Shown here in pieces: positions 41,971 through 51,567 of a stretch of 64,000 bases of DNA (positions are counted from its first letter, which is position 1; each line of letters starts with the position of its first letter). Under the pieces are notes generated by a model, which searched no databases, was not told where the DNA came from, and saw nothing but the letters and a program-made list of their open reading frames with translations. The position numbers and the translations under genes were made by a program. The stretch comes from Sphingomonas cremea (GTDB lineage: Bacteria > Pseudomonadota > Alphaproteobacteria > Sphingomonadales > Sphingomonadaceae), in the NCBI RefSeq assembly GCF_021502585.1, contig NZ_JAKFGM010000001.1, positions 62,001 through 126,000 on the forward strand, written 5' to 3'.

Positions 41971-43350
41971 TCAAGCCGGAGCGTCTGACGTCATGGCGTC
42001 GCCCATGCGACGGATGGCTGCGATCTTGGCCTCAAATGGCTGCCAATCGTCCCGGTCGGCGATCGCCGCCCAGATCGCCTCCACCTCGTCTATCAGCATC
42101 GAACAGAGCTGCGGGTCGGTCCAATAGGGATGGCTAAGCGGGCGATGCCGCCCATCGAGCCGCGCTCGAAGTTCGTCGAATTCACTTGCCCGATAGGTCT
42201 CGCCGGACGGGTTTCGTCCGCCCCGCCAGTCGAAGAAGAAGCGGTCGATGCCGGCCAGCCGCGATCTCAATGCGCCGAGCATGGCGGACACCAACGGCCG
42301 ATCCTCGGCATCGCCCCGTCTCTCGACTCCAAGGCGCATAATCAGCTTTTCGACCAACGCCTCTTCGAACCTTGCCGGCCATTGCCCCAGCAAGTCGGCC
42401 AACTGCGGGCCATCGGCGATCAACGCCAGGCATCCGCCCAGCTGCGCAACGTCCCACTGGATCGCCTCGGGCTGGCGGCCGAAGGCGTAAAGGCCGGTCT
42501 CGTCGAAATAGGCAGCGGTGAAGGCTTCGTCCCACTCCGGCGTGAAGCGCCACGGGCCATAGTCGAAGCTTTCGCCCGTGACGTTGATATTGTCGCTGTT
42601 GAGTACGCCATGGACAAACCCCGCGGCGATGTAGCCGGCAGCCAGCGTCGCGGTGTTGCCGCAAACGCGATCGAACAATCGCAGGGCATTTTCCACGTCG
42701 TCGCCGGTCGGCTCGTCGAGCAGATGTTGAAGGCAGTAGCCAGTCAACTTGGCGATAGCATCGGCATCATCGAAGAAGGCCATGCGCTGAAAGGTCCCGA
42801 TGCGAATATGTCCGTGGCTGAGGCGGGTCAGGACCGACGATCGGGTGGGTGAGGGCTCGTCGCCCCGCCACAGCTCCTCGCCTGTTTCGAAAAGCGCGAA
42901 GCTCTTCGATGTGTTGACGCCAAGCGCCTCCAGCATCTCGGTCGCCAGAACCTCGCGCACGCCACCCTTGAGGGTCAGGCGGCCGTCGGCGCGGCGGCTG
43001 TAAGGCGTCTGTCCGCTTCCCTTGGTGCCAAGGTCGAGCAGCCGGCCACGATCATCGCGGACTTGCGCGAATAGGAACCCCCGTCCGTCTCCGATCTCGG
43101 GATTGTACACGCGGAATTGATGGCCGTGGTAGCGGAGTGCCAAGGGCTGCTCGAGGTTGCCGGGCAACGGCTCGAACCGGGCGAAATGCTTCTCCCAGTC
43201 GACATCGCCAAGCCCGACACGCTCGGCCCATCGCCGGTTCAGGAAGCGCGGGATCGCCCTCGGGAAATCGGCCTGCCTGACCGCATCATAATATTGATCG
43301 CCGAGCTCAAGAATTGGCGGATTGCCCGGAATGGGTTGCGGTGCGGCCAT
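41971..43350 (-). CDS. selO: Protein adenylyltransferase SelO (YdiU)
   Basis: SelO is a pseudokinase-fold enzyme that transfers AMP to serine, threonine or tyrosine of proteins and is linked to redox control. The 459-residue protein carries the nucleotide-binding KGSGQTPYSRRADG segment (Lys110), KGGVREVLATEML and HGVLNSDNINVTGESFDYGPW with its Asn/Asp metal ligands. It is bacterial, without selenocysteine. It precedes astD on the same strand, 45 bases apart, and is divergent from the alpha/beta hydrolase gene. Confidence 0.92.
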   Translation of the reverse strand: MAAPQPIPGNPPILELGDQYYDAVRQADFPRAIPRFLNRRWAERVGLGDVDWEKHFARFEPLPGNLEQPLALRYHGHQFRVYNPEIGDGRGFLFAQVRDDRGRLLDLGTKGSGQTPYSRRADGRLTLKGGVREVLATEMLEALGVNTSKSFALFETGEELWRGDEPSPTRSSVLTRLSHGHIRIGTFQRMAFFDDADAIAKLTGYCLQHLLDEPTGDDVENALRLFDRVCGNTATLAAGYIAAGFVHGVLNSDNINVTGESFDYGPWRFTPEWDEAFTAAYFDETGLYAFGRQPEAIQWDVAQLGGCLALIADGPQLADLLGQWPARFEEALVEKLIMRLGVERRGDAEDRPLVSAMLGALRSRLAGIDRFFFDWRGGRNPSGETYRASEFDELRARLDGRHRPLSHPYWTDPQLCSMLIDEVEAIWAAIADRDDWQPFEAKIAAIRRMGDAMTSDAPA

Positions 43351-43391
43351 TGCCCCGCGATAGGGGAGGCAGTCACCGGGGGAAAGCGTAG

Positions 43392-44267
43392 ATGGCGAGT
43401 TGGACCGACCGTTACTGGTATAGCGCGGAAGGACTTCGTCTCCACTATCGCGATTATGAAGGACCGCGCGACAAGCCGCCGATCCTGTGCATCCCGGGGC
43501 TGACCCGCAACGCCCGCGATTTCGAGCCGGTGGCAGACCGCTATGCGGGTCAATGGCGAGTGATTTGCGTCGACCTTCGCGGTCGCGGGCTGAGCGAACC
43601 CGATCCCGATCCCGACCGCTATTCGCCGCACTATTATGTCGCCGATATCTTGAAGCTGCTCGACCAGGAGGGGATCGCCGATGCGGTTTTCTTCGGCACC
43701 TCGCTGGGTGGCATCTGCACGATGTTTCTCGCCTCCACCGACGCCGACCGGATCGCGGGCGCGATGCTCAACGATATCGGGCCGGAGATCGACCCGGCCG
43801 GAATCGAGCGCATCGGCACCTATGTTGGCAAGGATGTGCGGTTCGAAAGCTGGGAAGATGCGGCAAGCGCCTTGGCCGATCGCAACCGTGACAAGTTTCC
43901 CAAATGGACGTCGGCCGACTGGGACAAGTTCGCGCGCCGAATTTGCCACGAAACCGGCGATGGCATCCGCCTGAACTATGACATGGCGATCGCCCAGAAT
44001 TTCCGCGCGGTAGCCGAAGGTCCTCCCGGCCAAAGCTGGCACCTGTTCGAAGCGCTGGCCGGTCGACCGGTTACGATCCTTCGCGGCGAGCTGTCGGATT
44101 TGCTCTCAGCCGAGACAGCGGAGCGGATGGTTGAGGTGTTGCACGGCGACGCCGAACTGGTGGTGGTGCCAGACGTGGGTCACACGCCCAATCTGGAAGA
44201 ACCCGTCGTTCAGGCCGCAATGGATCGGCTGCTTGAGCGGGTATCGGCCCGCGAGGATGTGCTCTAA
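43392..44267 (+). CDS. Alpha/beta hydrolase
   Basis: This is a 291-residue alpha/beta-hydrolase fold protein. The nucleophile elbow is GTSLGG with Ser104, the oxyanion loop is PGLTRNARDF, and the catalytic histidine is in VPDVGHTPNLEEP. The sequence resembles small-ester or epoxide-hydrolase-type enzymes; substrate unknown. Its TAA shares two bases with the stop of the convergent SCO gene, leaving no room for a terminator. Confidence 0.88.
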   Translation: MASWTDRYWYSAEGLRLHYRDYEGPRDKPPILCIPGLTRNARDFEPVADRYAGQWRVICVDLRGRGLSEPDPDPDRYSPHYYVADILKLLDQEGIADAVFFGTSLGGICTMFLASTDADRIAGAMLNDIGPEIDPAGIERIGTYVGKDVRFESWEDAASALADRNRDKFPKWTSADWDKFARRICHETGDGIRLNYDMAIAQNFRAVAEGPPGQSWHLFEALAGRPVTILRGELSDLLSAETAERMVEVLHGDAELVVVPDVGHTPNLEEPVVQAAMDRLLERVSAREDVL

Positions 44268-44857
44268 GCCGCGATACGTCGAAGCTTGTCGAGCGCGACG
44301 GTATCGCCTTCCTGCGGCGACAATGTCGCGACGAACGCTCCATTGCTGTCCAGCAGGAAGACCGTTGCCGTATGGTCGACGCTGTAATTGCCGCCGGGCA
44401 GAGGCGCTTTCGCCGAATAAACTCCGAACTGCTTCTTGACCTTCTCTATGTCGGCCGGGCTGCCGGTCAGGCCGACGACCGGAGCGTCGAACAGTTCCGC
44501 ATAGCTTCCGACTTCGGCCGGACCGTCGCGTTCCGGGTCGACGCTGATGAAGACGATCGACAATGCATCGTCGCCCTTGCCGAGTTGCCGGCGCAGCTTG
44601 ACCAGCCGCGCCAAAGTGGTCGGGCAGACGTCGGGGCAATGAGTGAAGCCAAAGAAGATGGCGGCCGGCCGGCCATTGAGAGTGGCGCTGTTAAAGGGCT
44701 TGCCGTCGCTTCCGGTCAAAGTGAACGGCCCGCCGATCGTGCCCAGCGCCGTCTCGCGGACAGTTGGCGATCGGGACTGCAGCACGAGTGAGAGCGCGCC
44801 GACTGCGGCGAGGGCCACCATTACCCACAGGACGAGCCGAAGCCGCGTCATTGTCAT
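44264..44857 (-). CDS. SCO1/SenC-family copper chaperone
   Basis: This membrane-anchored thioredoxin-fold protein helps build the CuA centre of cytochrome oxidase. An N-terminal anchor (LVLWVMVALAAVGALSLVL) precedes the domain. Copper ligands are Cys74 and Cys78 in HCPDVCPTTL and His162 in SVDHTATVFL. The 197-residue length is normal. Its start overlaps the stop of the PCu(A)C gene, so the two chaperones are coupled. Confidence 0.95.
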   Translation of the reverse strand: MTMTRLRLVLWVMVALAAVGALSLVLQSRSPTVRETALGTIGGPFTLTGSDGKPFNSATLNGRPAAIFFGFTHCPDVCPTTLARLVKLRRQLGKGDDALSIVFISVDPERDGPAEVGSYAELFDAPVVGLTGSPADIEKVKKQFGVYSAKAPLPGGNYSVDHTATVFLLDSNGAFVATLSPQEGDTVALDKLRRIAA

Positions 44858-45285
44858 TGGCCCTCGGGCTTCATGACCGTCACCTTCACGGTCTTGTCGC
44901 CGCTTTCCTTGAAGCGGAGCACCAGGTCGAATCGATCGCCTGGCTTGAGTGGAGCGCGCAGGCCTTCGAGCATTACGTGAGTGCCGCCGGGAGTCATTTC
45001 GATTGTTTCGCCCGCGGGAATATTGATCTCGCCCGCCATCCGCATCTTCGAAACGCCGTCGATGAACTCGTTCTGATGGACCATGGCCATTGCCGCATGG
45101 TCGCTGAATGCGCCGGTCAGGCGATCGTCAGAACCGCTTTTATTGTCGATCGTGACATAGACGGCGGCGGGAGCCTGTCCGACGGTTGGCCTGGCCCAGG
45201 CATTGTGGAGTTCGATGTCGGGAGATCCCTGCTGGCCGCATGCGGCAAGGACGAGCAGGGCGGGAAGCAATAGCTGGCGTATCAT
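44854..45285 (-). CDS. PCu(A)C-type periplasmic copper chaperone (lipoprotein)
   Basis: This delivers Cu(I) to cytochrome oxidase together with SCO. From ATG 45285 (MIRQLLLPALLVLAAC) the signal ends in a lipobox with Cys16. The copper motif H-x10-M-x21-H-x-M is exact: His70, Met81, His103 and Met105. The frame continues upstream to 45357, but the lipoprotein signal supports the shorter start. It is coupled to the SCO gene and lies 68 bases after the RND outer-membrane component. Confidence 0.93.
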   Translation of the reverse strand: MIRQLLLPALLVLAACGQQGSPDIELHNAWARPTVGQAPAAVYVTIDNKSGSDDRLTGAFSDHAAMAMVHQNEFIDGVSKMRMAGEINIPAGETIEMTPGGTHVMLEGLRAPLKPGDRFDLVLRFKESGDKTVKVTVMKPEGQ

Positions 45286-45353
45286 TGCTTTCGACCTAAG
45301 GCCTGCCCCCGCGCTTCGCAATGGACGGAATATGGCCGCGAGGGAGACATCGG

Positions 45354-46757
45354 TCATTGCTTGTTGCTATCAGACGAACCGTAGAGCGAGTCCCCACCAA
45401 GGGCCCGGTAGAGCTCGACCAGATTGGTCGCAGCCGCAAGCTTGCTCGTCACCAGCGTCTGCTGCGCGAAATATGAGGACCGCTGTGCGTCGAGGCTGCT
45501 GAGGAAGTCGTCGATGCCTTCGCGATAGCGCGCTTCCGACAGCATGTAATTGTCGGCGGCCGCCTCTTTCTGGGCCTGTCGGGCGCGAACCTGGTCATTC
45601 ATGGTTGCGCGCCGCGCGAGCGCATCGGCCACTTCGCGAAAGGCCGTCTGGATTGCCTTCTGGTAAGATGCGACGGCAGCATCCCGTTGGGCCTGCGTCA
45701 GGCGAACGTTCGCCCTGCCGGCACCGGCCCGAAAGATCGGATAAGTCGCGTCGTCCGCTCCGCCCCATCCAAAGCTGCCGCCGTTGAACAGGCCCGAAAG
45801 CGACCCGCTTGCAAGGCCCAGCAGCCCGGTCAGCGAGATCCGAGGGAACAGGGCGGCGCGCGCGGCGCCGATCTCGGCATTGGCCGCCAGCAGCTGATAT
45901 TCGGCCTGCATGATGTCCGGACGGCGGAGGAGTACTTCGGAACTTAGGCCAGCCGGCAACTCGCCAATGGCGGTACCAGCCTCGTCGATCGATCCCGGCA
46001 ACAGGCGCGCCTCGATCGGCGCTCCTACCAATAGCTGCAGCAGATTCACATCCTGAGCGACCTGCGTTCGCAAATTGGCGAGATCCGCCCGCGCCTGGTT
46101 GAGGATCTGCTCTGCCTGGCGGAGGTCGGTTCGCGGTGCGATTCCCCCCTCCAGCCGGGCACGGGTCAGCCATACGCTCTTTTCAGCGCTTGCCGCGGTC
46201 TGCTCTGAGATTTGGAGCATGCTCCTGTCGGCGGCATAGTTCAGCCAGGCGATGGCAACGTCGCCAATAAGGGTAAGCCGCGTCGCCCGCGCCCCTGCCT
46301 CGGTCGCCAGGTAGCGGTTCAGGTCGGCCCGCGTCAGTGAGCCGATTCGGCCGAACAGGTCCACCTCAAAACTGGGGATGCCGACACCCGCCGTATATTG
46401 CGCGACAACTCCCGATCCATTGTCGTTACCGACGGCATTTACGCCGGTGCTTGCATCCACTTCGGGAAGGCGCTGGGCGCGCTGGATATGATATTGTTCG
46501 CGGGCCGCAACGATGTTGGCGGCGGCGACCTGCAGGTCGCTATTGTTGGCCAGTGATTGTTCGATCAAGGTCTGCAGCCGCGGGTCGCGAAATATGTCCT
46601 GGTAGGTCAGCGCCGGAAGAATGGCTTCGGATTGGCGCAAATAGGGATCGCCGACCGGCCAACTTGCGGGAATTGCCGGATCGGGGCGCACATATTGCGG
46701 ATCAAGCGACACGCAGCCGGCGAGTGTCAGCGCAATGAGCGGGGCGACCCTGTTCAT
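45354..46757 (-). CDS. Outer-membrane efflux lipoprotein (NodT/OprM family)
   Basis: This is a TolC-like channel of 467 residues. The signal ends in LAGC with Cys15 as the lipid anchor. Two repeats of the outer-membrane efflux family follow, with LRRPDIMQAEYQLLAANAEIGAARAALFPRISL, the standard signature, and long periplasmic helices. Its start overlaps the RND pump stop, so it is the third piece of an encoded tripartite efflux system. Confidence 0.93.
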   Translation of the reverse strand: MNRVAPLIALTLAGCVSLDPQYVRPDPAIPASWPVGDPYLRQSEAILPALTYQDIFRDPRLQTLIEQSLANNSDLQVAAANIVAAREQYHIQRAQRLPEVDASTGVNAVGNDNGSGVVAQYTAGVGIPSFEVDLFGRIGSLTRADLNRYLATEAGARATRLTLIGDVAIAWLNYAADRSMLQISEQTAASAEKSVWLTRARLEGGIAPRTDLRQAEQILNQARADLANLRTQVAQDVNLLQLLVGAPIEARLLPGSIDEAGTAIGELPAGLSSEVLLRRPDIMQAEYQLLAANAEIGAARAALFPRISLTGLLGLASGSLSGLFNGGSFGWGGADDATYPIFRAGAGRANVRLTQAQRDAAVASYQKAIQTAFREVADALARRATMNDQVRARQAQKEAAADNYMLSEARYREGIDDFLSSLDAQRSSYFAQQTLVTSKLAAATNLVELYRALGGDSLYGSSDSNKQ

Positions 46758-49700
46758 GCCGCCGCCTCTCGCCGCTGCCCGATTCGCTCCCTTACTGCTT
46801 TCAGTCCGTCGCGAACGCCGCGGCGCACCAGCACAAAGAACAGCGGGATGTAGAAGATGGCGAGGATCGTCGCCGTCAGCATTCCGCCGATCACCGACGT
46901 TCCGATGGCGATGCGGCTGTTGGCGCCGGCGCCGGTCGAAATGGCCAGCGGAAGCACGCCGAAAATGAAGGCGAAGCTGGTCATCAGGATCGGGCGAAGC
47001 CGGATTCGAGCTGCCTCGATCGCCGCGTCGATGACCCGCTTGCCCTGTTTTTCGGCGCGCTCAGCGAACTCGACCATCAGGATCGCGTTCTTTGCGGCGA
47101 GCCCCATCGTCGTCAGCAAGCCGATCTGCAGGTAGACGTCATTCTGCAGCCCGCGAAGCTTGACCGCGAATATGGCCCCGACCAGTCCCAACGGTATCAC
47201 CAGTAGGGCGGCAACCGGGATCGACCAGCTCTCGTATAGCGCCGCTAGGCAGAGGAACACGACCAGCAGCGAAATGGCGTAGAGCAGCGGCGCCTGCCCC
47301 GAGGCCAGCCTTTCCTCGAAGGATTGGCCGGACCAGGCAACGCTGACCCCGCCGATCTGGGAAGCGAGTTGCTCGATCCGGTTCATCGCATCGCCAGTGC
47401 TTTTGCCCGGCGCGGGCTGGCCCTGATATTCGTAGGACTGAATACCCTGGAAGCGGGACAGGGTGACCGGGGCGATCGACCATCTTGCTTGCGCGAAGGA
47501 GGAGAAGGGTACCATTTCCCCCTCGTCGTTTCGCACCGACCATTGGTCGATGTCGGACGGCGCCGCCCGATATTGGGCGTCGCCCTGCACATAGACACGC
47601 TTGACCCGCCCGCGGTCGACGAAGTCGTTGACGTATCGCCCGCCCCAGGCGGTCGCCAGCGTATTGTTGACGTCTGCGGTGCTGAGCCCAAGCGCCGAAA
47701 CGCGTTCCTGGTTGATGTCGATCTTCAGGGCCGCGACATCGGGCAGCTCGCCCAGGCGCACCTGATAGAGATCCGGGTCCGCCTGCGCCGCCTGCAGAAG
47801 CTGGTCGCGCGCCGCCTCGAACTGCTGCTGACTCATGCCGCTGGTGTTCTGCAGCTGCATGTTGAATCCGCCCGACTGGCCGAGGCCGCGGATCGCCGGG
47901 GGAATAAGTGCGAACACCTGCGCGTCGCGAAGACCCGAGAAGGCAGCCCTCGCGCGCTGGGTAATGGCATCGGCGGAATTTTCACTGCCCTTGCGCTGAT
48001 TAAAGTCGGACAAATTGATGAAGGCCTGGCCGGTGTTCTGGCCTGCCGCCCCCTGGCCGCCGCCGGCGACGATGAAGTAGGACTTGAAGTTGTCCTTGTC
48101 CTTGCCTCGCATCAGGTAATTCTCAACCGCCAGCTGCACCTCCCGCGTCCGCTCGAGCGTGGCGCCCGCGGGAAGCCGGAACTGGACCTGGGCAGCGCCC
48201 TGGTCCTCGGTCGGAAGAAAACCGGTGGGCAGGCGGAAGAACATCAAGGCCAGGGCTGCGCATACGGCCGCATAACCGGCGAGGAAGCGCCATTTGCGGC
48301 TGGCGACATAGCCGACCGACCCGACGTACCAATCGGTCAGCCGCTTGAAACCCCGATTGAATCGGTCGCGTTCCTTGAAGATCTGTTCGGCAATGCGGCC
48401 ATAGCGGTCGACAAGGCGGCAGTCAGCATCGGCATCCTGCCTTTTCGGCCTCAGCACCTGCGCCGCCAATGCCGGGCTCAAGGTCATGGCCACGAACACT
48501 GACAGCACCATTGCCGAGACGATGGTTGCCGAGAATTGGCGGTAGATGACTCCTGTCGAGCCGCCGAAGAACACCATCGGCAGGAACACCGCCGACAGAA
48601 CCAATGCGATGGCGACCAGCGCCATCTGGATCTGGTTCATCGACTCGATTGTGGCCTCGCGGGGCGTCAGATGCGGGTTCTCCTCCATCAGTCGCTCGAC
48701 ATTCTCGACCACGACGATGGCGTCATCGACCAGCAACCCGATCGCCAGCACCAGGCCGAACAGGGTCATCGTGTTGATCGAGAAGTCGAGCGCGTAGAGC
48801 ACTCCGAATGTCCCAAGCAGCACCACTGGAATGGCAACGGCAGGAACCAGCGTGGCCCGCCAGCTCTGGAGGAAGACGAACATGACGAAGATCACCAGGA
48901 TCATCGCCTCGACCAGCGTCTGCACCACCTCTTCGACCGACAGCTTGATGAAGTCGGTCGTGTCATAGGCGAATGTGTGCCGGAAGCCGGGAGGATAGTT
49001 TTTGGCCATTTCCTCGACTCGCGCCTTCACCAAGTCAGCGGTCTCCAGCGCGTCGGCGCCCGGCGCCAGGAACACCGCGATACCCGCCCCCGGGTGCCCG
49101 TTCACCCGGCGGTCGACATTATAATTTTCGGCGCCAAGCTCGACCCGGGCGACATCGCTGAGCAGCACTCGGGCACCCGATCGCTCGGCCTTGACGATGA
49201 TGTTTCTGAACTCTTCGGGGGACTGGAGCCGGGATTGGGCAGTCACGGTCGCGTTGAGGAGCTGACCCGGCGGTGACGGCTGTCCTCCCACCTCGCCGGC
49301 TGCGACCTCGATATTTTGGGCGCTGATCGCGCTGACGATGTCGCCCGGTATCAGGGAAAAGGAGCGCAGCTTGGCCGGGTCCAGCCATATGCGCATTGCA
49401 TAGGGAGAGCCGAACACAGTGACGTCGCCGACGCCCGGCACCCGGGCGAGCGGATCCTCCAAATTGCTGGACAGCCAGTCGGCAATGTCCATGTCGCTAT
49501 ATTTGTCGTTCTCGTCATAAAGGCCGACGATCAGCAGGAAGTCGGTCGACGCCTTGACGACCTGGACACCCTGTTGCTGGACCTGTTGCGGAAGTCGCGA
49601 GTAGGCGGGCTGAATCGCATTCTGGACCTGGACCTGGGCAATATCCGGATCGGTACCCTTGGCGAAAGTGACATTGATCGTCACTTGGCCGCGCGAGCTC

Positions 49701-49945
49701 GACGACGACTGGAAATAAAGCAGCCCGTCCAGGCCCGTCAGCTGCTGTTCCAGCACCTGGGTGACGCTGTCTTGAAGCGTCTGCGCCGACGCGCCCGGAT
49801 AGGTTGCGCGGATGCTGACCTGGGGCGGGGCCACGTCGGGATATTGGGCGATCGGCAGTTGCGTGATCGATCCGATCCCGACCAGCATGAAGATAATCGC
49901 GACTACCCAGGCGAATATCGGCCGATCGATGAAGACGCGCGACAT
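46754..49945 (-). CDS. RND multidrug efflux pump (HAE1, AcrB/MexB type)
   Basis: This is a 1063-residue proton-driven inner-membrane pump. The N-terminus FIDRPIFAWVVAIIFMLVG is typical. The proton-relay aspartates appear in GLLVDDAIVVVENVERLM, the pore domains include GYLPTEDQG-like sequence (FLPTEDQGAAQVQF), and twelve membrane helices are recognisable. It exports hydrophobic compounds. There is no adjacent TetR-type regulator. It lies six bases after the adaptor gene. Confidence 0.97.
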   Translation of the reverse strand: MSRVFIDRPIFAWVVAIIFMLVGIGSITQLPIAQYPDVAPPQVSIRATYPGASAQTLQDSVTQVLEQQLTGLDGLLYFQSSSSSRGQVTINVTFAKGTDPDIAQVQVQNAIQPAYSRLPQQVQQQGVQVVKASTDFLLIVGLYDENDKYSDMDIADWLSSNLEDPLARVPGVGDVTVFGSPYAMRIWLDPAKLRSFSLIPGDIVSAISAQNIEVAAGEVGGQPSPPGQLLNATVTAQSRLQSPEEFRNIIVKAERSGARVLLSDVARVELGAENYNVDRRVNGHPGAGIAVFLAPGADALETADLVKARVEEMAKNYPPGFRHTFAYDTTDFIKLSVEEVVQTLVEAMILVIFVMFVFLQSWRATLVPAVAIPVVLLGTFGVLYALDFSINTMTLFGLVLAIGLLVDDAIVVVENVERLMEENPHLTPREATIESMNQIQMALVAIALVLSAVFLPMVFFGGSTGVIYRQFSATIVSAMVLSVFVAMTLSPALAAQVLRPKRQDADADCRLVDRYGRIAEQIFKERDRFNRGFKRLTDWYVGSVGYVASRKWRFLAGYAAVCAALALMFFRLPTGFLPTEDQGAAQVQFRLPAGATLERTREVQLAVENYLMRGKDKDNFKSYFIVAGGGQGAAGQNTGQAFINLSDFNQRKGSENSADAITQRARAAFSGLRDAQVFALIPPAIRGLGQSGGFNMQLQNTSGMSQQQFEAARDQLLQAAQADPDLYQVRLGELPDVAALKIDINQERVSALGLSTADVNNTLATAWGGRYVNDFVDRGRVKRVYVQGDAQYRAAPSDIDQWSVRNDEGEMVPFSSFAQARWSIAPVTLSRFQGIQSYEYQGQPAPGKSTGDAMNRIEQLASQIGGVSVAWSGQSFEERLASGQAPLLYAISLLVVFLCLAALYESWSIPVAALLVIPLGLVGAIFAVKLRGLQNDVYLQIGLLTTMGLAAKNAILMVEFAERAEKQGKRVIDAAIEAARIRLRPILMTSFAFIFGVLPLAISTGAGANSRIAIGTSVIGGMLTATILAIFYIPLFFVLVRRGVRDGLKAVRERIGQRREAAA

Positions 49946-49951
49946 GGGCGC

Positions 49952-51151
49952 TTAGGGCCGGCGGCCGGCGGGCTGGGCCTGTGTACCGGCTGGCGGCGCC
50001 TCGATGCGCTGTGGCGCGGAGGCCGGGACAGGCTTTAGCTGGGCGTCCTGGCGAAGATTGGCGGTGCCCTGGGTAATGACCTTCTCGCCCGGCGCCAGGC
50101 CCTGGGTAACAACCCAGTTGGAACCCTGAGTCTGGCTGGCAACGACCGTACGATGCACGGCCCTGTTGCCGGGTCCTACCACCCACAGCGTTGCATTGCC
50201 CTTCGGATCGCGCGTCACCGCCGATTGCGGCACAAGGAACGCCAGCGTGTCGATCGACTGGGCAAAGCGCGCCTTCACGAACATCCCCGGCAGCAGGATA
50301 TTCTGCGAATTGGGAAAGCGGGCCCTTAGCGTCACCGCGCCGGTATCGGGGCTAACGATGACCTCGCTGAACTGGACGGTGCCGGTATAGCCATAGTCGC
50401 TGCCGTCGGGCAGCAGCAGCCGCACCTGGGCCGTGGTCGGCGATACCCCGCCCTGCGACAGCGACCGCCTTAGCCCGATCAGGTCGGACGCGGATTGCTG
50501 GATATCCACATTGATCGGGTCGAGTCGGGTAATGGTCGCCAGCGATTCCGCCTGGTTGGCGGTGACAAGCGCGCCCTCGGTGACGTTCGATAGGCCGATC
50601 CGGCCCGTGATCGGCGCCGGCACTCGCGTGTAGCGCAGGTTGATCTGCGCGGTCCGCAAGGCGGCGTTGTTCTGGGCAATGGCCGCTTCGGCCTGCCGAG
50701 CCTGCGACAGTGCGTCGGTATAATCCTGCTTCGAAACCGCTTCCATTTGGGCGAGCGGCCGATAGCGATTGGCGCGGGCGCGCGCTGCCTCGGCGCTGGC
50801 GCGGGCGCTTTGTACGTTCGCGGAGGCCTGCGCGACCTGCGCCTGATAGAGGCTGGGGTCGATCTGGTAGAGCGTTTGCCCCTGATGGACGACCCCGCCC
50901 TCCTTGAACAGGCGCCGCAGGACCACCCCGGAGACCTGCGGGCGCACTTCGGAAATCTGATAGGCCGAAACCCGCGCGGGAAGATCCTGTTCGACAGGAA
51001 CGCTGCTGGGTTGCACGACCACATAGCCAACGGTGACCGGACCCTGGGGTCCTTTGCCGGCCGCATTATCGGCCTTTCCGCAAGCGCCTAGCAGCAGCAG
51101 CGCGGCAAGCATCGCCGCGTCCCGCAAGTGAAGGCCCGTCCGCCCTTTCAC
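49952..51151 (-). CDS. RND efflux periplasmic adaptor (AcrA/MexA type)
   Basis: This is a membrane-fusion lipoprotein that joins pump and channel. The signal ends in LLGACGK. The lipoyl/barrel region VRPQVSGVVLRRLFKEGGVVHQGQTLYQID is classic, followed by alpha-hairpin, PAPITGRIGLSNVTEGALV and a C-terminal barrel ending in Pro/Ala-rich tail. I take GTG 51151; TTG 51166 and ATG 51112 are also possible. It is the first gene of the efflux operon. Confidence 0.92.
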   Translation of the reverse strand: MKGRTGLHLRDAAMLAALLLLGACGKADNAAGKGPQGPVTVGYVVVQPSSVPVEQDLPARVSAYQISEVRPQVSGVVLRRLFKEGGVVHQGQTLYQIDPSLYQAQVAQASANVQSARASAEAARARANRYRPLAQMEAVSKQDYTDALSQARQAEAAIAQNNAALRTAQINLRYTRVPAPITGRIGLSNVTEGALVTANQAESLATITRLDPINVDIQQSASDLIGLRRSLSQGGVSPTTAQVRLLLPDGSDYGYTGTVQFSEVIVSPDTGAVTLRARFPNSQNILLPGMFVKARFAQSIDTLAFLVPQSAVTRDPKGNATLWVVGPGNRAVHRTVVASQTQGSNWVVTQGLAPGEKVITQGTANLRQDAQLKPVPASAPQRIEAPPAGTQAQPAGRRP

Positions 51152-51274
51152 ATCTTGTCTTAGCAAAGGCAGCTCTTCGACATGCGGCGTCCTCCAACGG
51201 GGCTCCGCCTAGCAAGGAAGATACAAAACCGCATCAAGGATTCGACCGGCCGCAATTGGTAATGCCGCAATAGA

Positions 51275-51295
51275 ATCGAAAAAGGATTTTTCGAT
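51275..51295 (-). terminator. Intrinsic terminator downstream of tRNA-Cys
   Basis: ATCGAAAAA (51275-51283) and TTTTTCGAT (51287-51295) form a perfect nine-pair stem with a three-base loop. Read on the minus strand it gives a stem with a T-run, 38 bases after the tRNA 3' end. Confidence 0.6.
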
Positions 51296-51332
51296 GCGCT
51301 TTTTGGGGATTTCCGGGTATTTCCCGAAAGGA

Positions 51333-51406
51333 TGGAGGCCCGACCGGGAATCGAACCCGGGTGCAAGGATTTGCAGTCCTCTGCGTCACCACTCCGCCAT
51401 CGGGCC
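51333..51406 (-). tRNA. tRNA-Cys (GCA)
   Basis: The minus strand folds as a full cloverleaf. The acceptor stem is GGCCCGA/TCGGGCC, discriminator U, with an encoded CCA at 51335-51333. The anticodon loop reads CTGCAAA with anticodon GCA at 51374-51372. The T loop is GGTTCGATTCC. Confidence 0.95.
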
Positions 51407-51441
51407 TCGTGGGCAGGCCTTTGGCGGTTGGGCCAGCCGCT

Positions 51442-51447
51442 TGTCAA
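51442..51447 (-). promoter_or_regulatory. -35 element of a possible tRNA-Cys promoter
   Basis: A perfect TTGACA sits on the minus strand 36 bases before the tRNA 5' end. The -10 expected 17 bases later is only CCAAAG, a poor match, so the call rests mainly on position and the -35. Confidence 0.35.
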
Positions 51448-51513
51448 CCGAGCCATTCGACGAACGGTGGCGCCTTCGGCTTGGCGGGGGAAGCCGCAGC
51501 GGATAAGGACGAC

Positions 51514-51544
51514 TTGAATTGTCACTGTATTAGTGGCATATAAC
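51514..51544 (+). promoter_or_regulatory. Possible promoter of the methyltransferase-tolC genes
   Basis: TTGAAT (51514-51519) is followed after 19 bases by TATAAC (51539-51544), 24 bases before the chosen ATG. The spacer contains the inverted repeat CACT/AGTG, which could be an operator. Confidence 0.4.
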
Positions 51545-51567
51545 AGTTCGTGGCAAACGAGGATCTC

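Noticed and set aside
47324-48502. 392-codon plus-strand open frame opposite the RND pump
   Set aside because: The pump on the other strand is unmistakable and the antisense translation has no motif.
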